A stretch of 34,656 nucleotides of DNA, from contig JAIOSD010000048.1 of assembly GCA_021107835.1 (NCBI GenBank), positions 1 through 34,656 on the forward strand, given 5' to 3'. Source of the DNA: an archaeon (GTDB lineage Archaea > Nanobdellota > Nanobdellia > SCGC-AAA011-G17 > PNOQ01). The translations under genes were made by a program, and so were the position numbers. Within the stretch, counting starts at the first letter, position 1, and every line of letters starts with the position of its first letter. Below the pieces are notes generated by a model. It did no database searches. It was not told the origin of the DNA and was given only the letters and a program-made list of their open reading frames with translations. Positions 23,126 to 29,388 of this stretch are shown here, one piece after another.

Positions 23126-23594
23126 CAGTCACCACCAAAATATCTAAAATCCCTTGTTTAATTTCTCCACCATCTTCTATCAAAACATATTTCCTAGTAG
23201 AAAAACAATCATAAAAACTCCCCTTCATACCACAAGTAACTTTCTGAGCAACCATCCATTTATTTATTTCAGAAACACCAATTTCAACACCATCTAAACC
23301 ACTTAACTTTAACTCAACACCAACCCTTTCATTATCAGGAACATCAAAACAATTTTCAAGATTTTCATCATAAAATTTTCCAATATTAATCACACCAGAA
23401 GAGCCTAAACAATCATCAGAAGAAAACAACCTATAAACCGCTATTTTCTGTTCAAGTTCACTAGTCTTAACTTCCCTATGAACACTTTGTGTAAAACTCA
23501 CACTAAAAGATAACGCAACAATAATTATAAAAAAAATATAAAAGATTTGTTTTACCTGAAGCTTTTGGAGAATGTATCCTTTTTTATTTACCAT
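23115..23594 (-). CDS. Prepilin-like protein with class III signal
   Basis: This 159-residue protein begins MVNKKG, with a polar stretch (YILQKLQVKQ) before the hydrophobic helix (IFYIFFIIIVALSFSVSF). That places the helix further from the predicted cut than in its neighbours. The outer domain has four Cys (DDCLGS, ENCFDV, VTCGMKG, YDCFST), possibly two disulphides. It overlaps the genes before and after, and cleavage by the prepilin peptidase is inferred from the signal. Confidence 0.7.
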   Translation of the reverse strand: MVNKKGYILQKLQVKQIFYIFFIIIVALSFSVSFTQSVHREVKTSELEQKIAVYRLFSSDDCLGSSGVINIGKFYDENLENCFDVPDNERVGVELKLSGLDGVEIGVSEINKWMVAQKVTCGMKGSFYDCFSTRKYVLIEDGGEIKQGILDILVVTDVK

Positions 23595-24064
23595 TTTCCA
23601 CTAACTCCTGCCCCACCAGACTTTCCCCCTCCCGGATAAAAGGCATCTCCAACAACCACACCCCTCACAAAAAATTTATCTTGAGTCTTTTCAAAAACCA
23701 ACTTAGAATAATCTCCCAAAGCCAAAGATACCGTTTCTATATTTGAATTAGCAACACAACTTATTCTATTTCCAGAGTAAATGGGGGTATCATCTAAAAC
23801 CACACTAAAGACACAAGGAGACTCAAAAGAACTATCAAACCGATGTTCATCAGAATTAATTTCATAAACCAAATCAACTTCCCCATCAAAACCCAAAATC
23901 AAATCAGCACCCAGTTTCAAATCATTAGCAATTAAGCGTTCTTCAAATCCAGTTCCATCTGCAACCTTTTCCATAAAAAACCACATACTAAGGAAAACTA
24001 CTACTACAATAAAACCATAAGCTGCCCCTAAAAAAAGCCGAGGATCATTAGAGCTATCTGACAT
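23588..24064 (-). CDS. Single-helix protein heading the prepilin-RPA operon
   Basis: This 158-residue protein has an N-terminal helix (about residues 11-30, FLGAAYGFIVVVVFLSMWFF) but lacks a KKG/KRG signal before it. It may be a non-cleaved partner of the three prepilin-like proteins that follow. The C-terminus is Gly-rich (FYPGGGKSGGAGVSGKW). A TATA element (AATATAAAC, about 24086-24094) 26 bases before the ATG marks it as the first gene of the five-gene unit that ends with RPA. Confidence 0.65.
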   Translation of the reverse strand: MSDSSNDPRLFLGAAYGFIVVVVFLSMWFFMEKVADGTGFEERLIANDLKLGADLILGFDGEVDLVYEINSDEHRFDSSFESPCVFSVVLDDTPIYSGNRISCVANSNIETVSLALGDYSKLVFEKTQDKFFVRGVVVGDAFYPGGGKSGGAGVSGKW

Positions 24065-24085
24065 AGAATAATTCTAACATTTATT

Positions 24086-24095
24086 GTTTATATTA
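24086..24095 (-). promoter_or_regulatory. TATA element of the prepilin-RPA operon
   Basis: AATATAAAC on the minus strand centred about 26 bases before the ATG at 24064; no other promoter candidate is seen before RPA. Confidence 0.45.
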
Positions 24096-24117
24096 CTTTT
24101 GTAATGTTTATTTAGTG

Positions 24118-24375
24118 TTAATCTCTCTGGCTATCCAATACTTGAACCATCCCTTCAATTTCGCTTCGGGTAACATAAGATAACCCCGCACTAATTGGGA
24201 CTCCATTAAAATACTTAACCTCGTTAACGGAAAGCAATGAATCAGTTACCCGGTTAAACTGCCTAAGCCATGTTGTCCCACTTGTTTCCTTAACAAACCC
24301 CATCGCCTCTCCAATCTCACTTCCATGATAGAGAACTTCCTGCTCCTCGCCCAATAGTAGACAAATAGATCCCAT
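24118..24375 (-). CDS. Small soluble protein of unknown function
   Basis: This 85-residue protein (MGSICLLLGEEQEVLY...) has no membrane segment or signal and no motif I recognise. It lies between two prepilin-like units but reads like a cytoplasmic protein. TTATAAAT centred about 24.5 bases before the ATG marks it as a leaderless single gene. Its use of Arg and Ser codons and higher GC content look slightly different from the flanking prepilin genes, so recent acquisition is possible but unproven. Confidence 0.6.
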   Translation of the reverse strand: MGSICLLLGEEQEVLYHGSEIGEAMGFVKETSGTTWLRQFNRVTDSLLSVNEVKYFNGVPISAGLSYVTRSEIEGMVQVLDSQRD

Positions 24376-24395
24376 AAAAAAAGAAATTTAAATAT

Positions 24396-24403
24396 ATTTA
24401 TAA
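24396..24403 (-). promoter_or_regulatory. TATA element of the small gene ending at 24118
   Basis: TTATAAAT centred about 24.5 bases before the ATG at 24375. Confidence 0.45.
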
Positions 24404-24423
24404 CTTTATCTATATTACTTTTC

Positions 24424-24903
24424 CTATTCAGTTATACTCAATTTAGAGCCAACCCATTTAAGTTGTAAGGGAACATATTCTTTTTGTCCTATACTAACAA
24501 TCCCTGAATCCATATTAGTTGGAATAAACCCTTCAAAATCATATGTAGCAATAAACCTAGAATTCAAACAAGATTCAGGAGCACCATCATTTCTACAAAC
24601 TATTAAACAAGCTTTATTAAAACACTCAGGAGGACGTTCATATACTCCAGAACCTTCATTAGCCGCCTTATCAAAAGCAACCAACATTTGATCCTTATTC
24701 ATATAAATAAGATATGTAGTTTCCCCCCCCGTTTCTAGGTACAAAACAGTCCCATCAAGCATATCAAAAGACTCCCTTGTTCCAGCATCAAAATCACTAG
24801 AAAACATAGACCACAACACCTCACTCGCAGGAATTAAAATAAAAATAATAACAATCGCTCCCGCAATAATACCAATTAAAGCACTAGTAGTCATCTTACC
24901 CAT
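24424..24903 (-). CDS. Pilin-like protein containing a G8 tract
   Basis: This 159-residue protein has a short basic start (MGKM), a helix (TTSALIGIIAGAIVIIFILI), and an outer domain with Cys in PECFNKACLIVCRN and ESCLNS. The signal is weak (GK rather than KKG), so processing is uncertain. The coding strand contains a run of eight G at 24723-24730 (Gly-Gly), which could slip and shift the frame. It overlaps the upstream gene by 8 bases and ends the three-gene unit that starts at 25452. Confidence 0.65.
   Translation of the reverse strand: MGKMTTSALIGIIAGAIVIIFILIPASEVLWSMFSSDFDAGTRESFDMLDGTVLYLETGGETTYLIYMNKDQMLVAFDKAANEGSGVYERPPECFNKACLIVCRNDGAPESCLNSRFIATYDFEGFIPTNMDSGIVSIGQKEYVPLQLKWVGSKLSITE
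24723..24730 (-). repeat. Homopolymer of eight G in a pilin-like gene
   Basis: The coding strand of the pilin-like gene has G8, the longest G run noticed in this AT-rich window; other runs are of 6-7. Confidence 0.8.
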
Positions 24904-25114
24904 TATTCATCACATCCGTAAGATTTGTAGGGGCAGCTTCACTAGCCAACCCTAAAAGTTGTTTTACAGCATCAAAAACAGTGTTAGACTGACTACTAAA
25001 AATAGCTATAATTACAAAAAGAACTATTATAAAAATAATAAGACCAATAATAGTCTGAATAGATAATCCCTGCCCTTTTTTACATTTCAAATAAAAAAAA
25101 AGAGAAGTTAGCAT
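24896..25114 (-). CDS. Small prepilin-like protein
   Basis: This 72-residue protein has the class III signal CKKG followed by QGLSIQTIIG and a long hydrophobic helix (LIIFIIVLFVIIAIF). The pattern after the cut (QGLS) resembles the QxSxE start of archaeal DUF361 prepilins. The frame is open to 25129 with a TTG, but the ATG at 25114, overlapping the upstream stop (ATGCTAA), is the natural coupled start. The short outer part (about 30 residues) would make it a compact pilin subunit. Confidence 0.7.
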   Translation of the reverse strand: MLTSLFFYLKCKKGQGLSIQTIIGLIIFIIVLFVIIAIFSSQSNTVFDAVKQLLGLASEAAPTNLTDVMNNG

Positions 25115-25452
25115 TGTATTGCTGAACAAGCGGCTGCAGGCATTTCAGTACAGTATAAAGTAACGTCTGCCTTTCGATCATTATCAAGATCTACTTCAAA
25201 TGAAGCATGACAATACCTATCTCTAAAATTCTCATCACCAGATACTTCATAAGCTTGACAATAACCATTACATTGCAAAACTGCCCCTTGAGTATCTATA
25301 GCACTAGATCCCCAAACCTTATTCCACCAGTCTGCAAATTGCCCAGTACCTCCAGTTAAAGCAACAACTAATATGACTAAAACAAAGATTGCAAGGATAG
25401 TAATGATAATAGTATTAACAGAAAGATTTTGTCCTTTTTTATTATCCATCAT
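25108..25452 (-). CDS. Prepilin-like protein heading a three-gene unit
   Basis: This 114-residue protein begins MMDNKKG, then QNLSVNTIIITILAIFVLV, a clear prepilin signal with the same QxLS pattern as the next gene. The outer domain has six Cys (LQCNGYCQAY, RYCHASF, LYCTEM, AACSAIQC), so disulphides are likely. A Shine-Dalgarno (GAGGTGA, 25457-25463) precedes two in-frame ATGs (25452, 25449). Transcription should start near 25463 from the TATA element at 25485-25492, so this is one of the few leadered first genes. Confidence 0.75.
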   Translation of the reverse strand: MMDNKKGQNLSVNTIIITILAIFVLVILVVALTGGTGQFADWWNKVWGSSAIDTQGAVLQCNGYCQAYEVSGDENFRDRYCHASFEVDLDNDRKADVTLYCTEMPAAACSAIQC

Positions 25453-25456
25453 CAAA

Positions 25457-25463
25457 TCACCTC
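25457..25463 (-). promoter_or_regulatory. Shine-Dalgarno of the prepilin-like gene
   Basis: GAGGTGA four bases before the ATG at 25452 and seven before the ATG at 25449. A TATA element lies at 25485-25492. Confidence 0.6.
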
Positions 25464-25500
25464 TTTATTAATCTATAAAATGTTTATTTAAACTTTTTGG

Positions 25501-26103
25501 TTATCCACAAACAGGTTTAGTAGGAAAACCAGAATCCACTATACAAAAAGACCCTTTATCCCTTTTTAAGATTAAATTATTTCCATTAACTGGATAAGAA
25601 ATTTCCTCTCCAGAAAGAGATTCATAATTCATAAAGCTAGAAGAACCTATAACTATTGAAACTTTAGAATCCTTTGCAATCTTAGACAAGTCTTGTATAC
25701 CACCTAGCTCATCAACACTACAGGGTATTATTCCAGTAATAACTTTTTCAGAAACAATTCCCCCAAGATTATTCAACAATCTTACTTTAGTACGAGATCC
25801 ATCCAAAGAAAAAACCAATTCATATTGATTGGGAAAAGAAAAAGTATCAGAAGTATCACAAAAACATCCAACAGAAGTACTAGTCTTACAATCAATTAAA
25901 GAACTAATAAATCCGCTATCAAAATTATCTTTTGCTTCATCATCCCCTGGAGCTTCTAAACCAAGACTCCATCCAAAAAGACCATTTGCAAGGGCAGCAA
26001 AAGATTTGTCTTGAAAAGCAACTATCCCAAAAATAACCATCAAAACTAAAAAAGCAGGAAGAAGCCACCGCCCAATACCCCCTTTCTTATTTAAAGATTT
26101 CAT
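25501..26103 (-). CDS. Prepilin-like protein with class III signal
   Basis: This 200-residue protein starts MKSLNKKG, with GIGRWLLPAFLVLMVIFGIV as the helix; the positive Arg at the start of the mature helix is unusual. The outer part has several Cys (IDCKT, VGCFCDT, IPCSVDE, SFCIVD, PVCG). It overlaps the 50-residue prepilin-like gene by 4 bases (ATGA) and is the last gene of the unit that starts at 27203. Function is inferred from the signal and context. Confidence 0.72.
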   Translation of the reverse strand: MKSLNKKGGIGRWLLPAFLVLMVIFGIVAFQDKSFAALANGLFGWSLGLEAPGDDEAKDNFDSGFISSLIDCKTSTSVGCFCDTSDTFSFPNQYELVFSLDGSRTKVRLLNNLGGIVSEKVITGIIPCSVDELGGIQDLSKIAKDSKVSIVIGSSSFMNYESLSGEEISYPVNGNNLILKRDKGSFCIVDSGFPTKPVCG

Positions 26104-26252
26104 CCACCAAACCTCAAAACATTTTTTATTGTATCCAACAACTCAACTAACTGCTCTTTTTGTTTAAAAATTATCAATAAAACTGCAATTAATAAAATTA
26201 AAATTATTAACCACGTACCTAGTTTATTCCAAACTATTTCTCCTTTTTTCAT
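26100..26252 (-). CDS. 50-residue mini-prepilin-like protein
   Basis: The frame from the ATG at 26252 encodes MKKG, then a short polar segment (EIVWNKLGTW), one hydrophobic helix (LIILILLIAVLLIIF) and an amphipathic tail of about 20 residues. It has the class III signal but almost no outer domain. Both ends overlap neighbouring prepilin-like genes by 4 bases (ATGA), which strongly supports translation as part of the chain. It could be a helical core subunit or an assembly adaptor. Confidence 0.72.
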   Translation of the reverse strand: MKKGEIVWNKLGTWLIILILLIAVLLIIFKQKEQLVELLDTIKNVLRFGG

Positions 26253-27100
26253 TGATGACAAGCCCCCGCAACTTCTTCAGCACTACCAACATAAAGATAA
26301 GAAACATAATCTGTTTTCCTAGCAAGAGTTTCTGCAAAAACATCTATAATTAGTCCGCCTGCACACCCAATAACTCCTCCAACGGCAGTTCCAGCAACAG
26401 GAAGAACAACAGAACCAATCGCACCACCAATATACGCACCACCAACACAACTTCCAACACCTAAAACAATTTCTGTAGTATCTGGAGTTTCCCAAAAGTT
26501 TTTCCAAAGATCTGCCCTCTTATCTGCAAAAAAGACAACATAAAGAGAATCATTCAAATCAACACTAGAATCAGTAGAATAGCCCATATAACCAGAGCTA
26601 TCAACTTTGTAAAAATATTCATAAAAAGTTCTCTTAGATCCTAAAGGAATTCTCTCAGTAGCCAAAAAATCATTAAAGTCACTTAAAGGAATATTATTAA
26701 TCTCTTTTTTTATATCCTCTGAAAAATCTATCCTAGAACAAACAAAACACCAATTGTCCCCTTTCCATAAATCCCAATCAGGCATAAAATCCTTTTCTCC
26801 CTCAGCAAATTGATACCAACAATCATACATTTCTCCTGCAATAGTTTCATAAATTTCATCTTCATCTTTAGAATCTATTTCAACCAAATTAGTCTCACAA
26901 TCAAAATCCATTCCAAAAGGGGAATTTCCAAGTATTTTAGTTTGAGCCCGTAACAACACACTATTTCTACAAGCTTCTCTATCTAAAGAATCACTTCCAA
27001 GATTAGCAAATGCACCAGTAACCCATAATAAAACAACCCCAGAAATAAGAACTATTAACAATCCAACGATAGTCCACATAGTCATTCCTTTCTTATCCAA
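26249..27100 (-). CDS. Prepilin-like protein with a glycine-zipper C-terminal region
   Basis: From a TTG at 27100 this is a 283-residue protein starting MDKKG and then MTMWTIVGLLIVLISGVVLLWV, the same signal layout as its neighbours. A GTG at 27127 would add nine residues and put the signal in an unusual position. TTG overlaps the upstream stop in TTGGATAA, consistent with coupling. The outer domain has several Cys. Near the C-terminus (about 213-250) is a Gly-rich hydrophobic stretch of the zipper type (VGGAYIGGAIG, AGTAVGGVIGCAGG), which could form a helical hairpin in a membrane. That is unusual for a pilin. Confidence 0.7.
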   Translation of the reverse strand: MDKKGMTMWTIVGLLIVLISGVVLLWVTGAFANLGSDSLDREACRNSVLLRAQTKILGNSPFGMDFDCETNLVEIDSKDEDEIYETIAGEMYDCWYQFAEGEKDFMPDWDLWKGDNWCFVCSRIDFSEDIKKEINNIPLSDFNDFLATERIPLGSKRTFYEYFYKVDSSGYMGYSTDSSVDLNDSLYVVFFADKRADLWKNFWETPDTTEIVLGVGSCVGGAYIGGAIGSVVLPVAGTAVGGVIGCAGGLIIDVFAETLARKTDYVSYLYVGSAEEVAGACHQ

Positions 27101-27203
27101 GAAAACCAAGCCCCCCAGTAACAGCACTATAAAAAAGATAGATAGTTACAATTATTAAAACTAAAACAATAATCTCAGTAAGGGTCATACTACCACCTTT
27201 CAT
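27093..27203 (-). CDS. 36-residue mini-prepilin-like protein, first gene of its unit
   Basis: The ATG at 27203 lies 25.5 bases from a strong TATA element (27221-27233), and the frame MKGGSMTLTEIIVLVLIIV continues for 36 residues. It has a basic-Gly-Gly start, Glu in the segment MTLTE (as in the FTLIE of bacterial type IV pilins) and a single helix, with almost no outer part. Its stop overlaps the next gene's start (TTGGATAA). Promoter spacing, pilin-like start and coupling together support a real gene despite its size. Confidence 0.65.
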   Translation of the reverse strand: MKGGSMTLTEIIVLVLIIVTIYLFYSAVTGGLGFLG

Positions 27204-27220
27204 ACAATTAAAATAAATTA

Positions 27221-27233
27221 AAATATATATAAA
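27221..27233 (-). promoter_or_regulatory. TATA element of the mini-prepilin unit
   Basis: TTTATATATATTT centred 25.5 bases before the ATG at 27203. Confidence 0.55.
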
Positions 27234-27243
27234 GATTTCCTTA

Positions 27244-29388
27244 TCAAATCATATTGGAACTAGTTGTCAAAACCTGCGAAGCAATATAATTGAACAACAA
27301 AATACCAATCAAAGCAATCGCTAGATATATTAGAGTCCCCTTCAGAATATTCTTTCCTGCACTATTTTGCTCATTTAATTTATCCACTCCAAACTCAATA
27401 CCATTCACCAACACACTTAAAATATATATTATCTGGATTACATAAACCCCTACAACAACCTGAAACCAATATCCTGGAATAGCATCTGTTTTAGAAAACA
27501 TATCAGCTACAGTACTTACATCAAAACCAGCAGAAACATCTCCTGCATTTACTTGATCTAACAAATTACTCAACTTAGAAATCACCCCTACAATCATACT
27601 AGAAATACCTACAACAATGCCAGAAATAACAGGAGCCATAAATTTAATCTGGCTCTGCATACTAGAGATAATTTCAGCTAATAAATCTTTTAACCTTTCA
27701 TTAACTTTGTGAACATTACCCACATATTGAGAAATACTAGTTAAAGATTGTGCCACGATCTTTGGACCTTTTCTAGAACTTTCTAATAAAACTTCCATAG
27801 AACTCTGAACTAAAGGGCTCGGATAATCTAAATAAGCACCATTTTCAGGATTAAAAATAGCCTCTTTTAAACTCATCCCCCCTTTAACCAAATTCAAATG
27901 AACTTTTCCAAAAAATTTCCCTGCAGGAGTACCACTCATCGTTTTAGCAACATCTTTAAATGCTAATTCAGAAGGGATTCCATCCCCAATACGAGTCCCA
28001 AGTTGGAATAATGCAGTAGCAAACTCACTCTCTAATCTTTTAGTTTCTTTTCTAAGTTTCATAGCTTTTTTAGTTTTAGAGTTAAAATACATCCAAAGTG
28101 AAATAGCAAACCCAAGCGGAATAAATAAACCAATTAACAAAGCACCCAAACCAAAAGGCCCAACACAACCAGAATTATTACATTCAAAGTCTAAAAACTT
28201 TTCGCCACCAGATCCATCAGAATTTGACCAAAAAGTAATATCAAAACCAGGATTTATTTCATGAAGAATAAATGGGCTAGCCCCTATAATCAAAAAGAAT
28301 AAGGAGATTATAATTGCAGTAAAAGCCACCCCTTTCTTAGACTTAAAGGGCACTTTAACTTGTCCATAACTTCCAGGACGTTTGTTTAAAATATTAACTC
28401 CAACACTATAAACAAGTAAAGGCAACAAAACATTATATAATATAGCTAAGTGATACCACTTAACAGAACCCAAAAACACCCCAATTAAAGGAAACATAAC
28501 CAACCCTAAAATAGGTAAGATTACACCAAGCATGTGCAACATAGTAATAGGATTTTTCAAATCATGTGCATAATGCAACATCTTTTCATAAATTCCATCC
28601 AAAATAGTTTTTAGAGATTTATCTAATAATTCTGTTCTTCTTCCTTCACTGGGTTCATACAAACTACTTTCAATAAGGTGAAAAGAATTAACAAATTCTA
28701 AATTATGCTCCCTCCACTTACCAAGATAACTCTCTAAAGATTCTTTTAATGTTGAATATTTGCTAGTCTGAACATCCCAAAAAATCTTTCTCAAATCCAA
28801 AGACAAAGAACCACTTAAATGATCAGAAGCGAACTTAATAGCATTCTCTAAGTTAGAAGTATGCCTCATATAAATAACAATGTAAAGAATACAAAGCACC
28901 ATTTGATTGCTTGCATCTAATCTCCACCTACCAGCAATATAATTCGGCAATCTAGTCAAAGGACCAATAAGCAACACAGAAACCAAAATCAAAAGAAGAG
29001 CTACAAAAACTATCCCAAACCTATCTGTAAGAAAATAAGAAACCCCTCCAATAACCAAACCAATCAAAACCAATAAAGTAGAAACCAAAATGGCAAAGCT
29101 GGCAGCGCCAACAGGAGTTATAGCTAAATGAGAAATATCAATACTTTTTTCTATTTTTTCAATATCTTTATCAGAAGGATTTACTTTCACAATACTTTCA
29201 GAAAAATTACATAACTTCTCATATCTAGTAAACCCCTTACCAAGTGCTTCTTCTCTAAATTTGGAATATTCTTTAGAAAACTCTGGATCCGGTTGATATT
29301 CTTCAACTTCATCCAAAGTAACTCTTTTATCCAGTTTTGCTTTGTATTTGTTTAAGATATCTTGGATTTCTTTATTAGATATAGGCAT
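27244..29388 (-). CDS. tadC: TadC/GspF-type pilus assembly membrane platform protein
   Basis: The platform protein anchors the pilus in the membrane and works with the TadA ATPase. The 714-residue protein has a cytoplasmic N-terminus (1-90), several hydrophobic segments (about 95-145, 280-335, 350-375, 400-425, 580-610, 645-670, 690-712) and two GspF-like helical domains (about 160-275 and 450-575). The second carries LFQLGTRIGDGIPSELAF and GGMSLKEAIFNPENGA. This double-domain form is typical of the archaeal TadC/FlaJ-like group. The start follows the TadA stop directly and has AGGAGTG eight bases upstream. Confidence 0.9.
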   Translation of the reverse strand: MPISNKEIQDILNKYKAKLDKRVTLDEVEEYQPDPEFSKEYSKFREEALGKGFTRYEKLCNFSESIVKVNPSDKDIEKIEKSIDISHLAITPVGAASFAILVSTLLVLIGLVIGGVSYFLTDRFGIVFVALLLILVSVLLIGPLTRLPNYIAGRWRLDASNQMVLCILYIVIYMRHTSNLENAIKFASDHLSGSLSLDLRKIFWDVQTSKYSTLKESLESYLGKWREHNLEFVNSFHLIESSLYEPSEGRRTELLDKSLKTILDGIYEKMLHYAHDLKNPITMLHMLGVILPILGLVMFPLIGVFLGSVKWYHLAILYNVLLPLLVYSVGVNILNKRPGSYGQVKVPFKSKKGVAFTAIIISLFFLIIGASPFILHEINPGFDITFWSNSDGSGGEKFLDFECNNSGCVGPFGLGALLIGLFIPLGFAISLWMYFNSKTKKAMKLRKETKRLESEFATALFQLGTRIGDGIPSELAFKDVAKTMSGTPAGKFFGKVHLNLVKGGMSLKEAIFNPENGAYLDYPSPLVQSSMEVLLESSRKGPKIVAQSLTSISQYVGNVHKVNERLKDLLAEIISSMQSQIKFMAPVISGIVVGISSMIVGVISKLSNLLDQVNAGDVSAGFDVSTVADMFSKTDAIPGYWFQVVVGVYVIQIIYILSVLVNGIEFGVDKLNEQNSAGKNILKGTLIYLAIALIGILLFNYIASQVLTTSSNMI

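Noticed and set aside
26319..26507. 62-residue Cys/Trp-rich minus-strand frame
   Set aside because: It is a frame shift of the glycine-zipper segment of the prepilin-like gene; Cys and Trp come from Gly-rich codons read out of frame.
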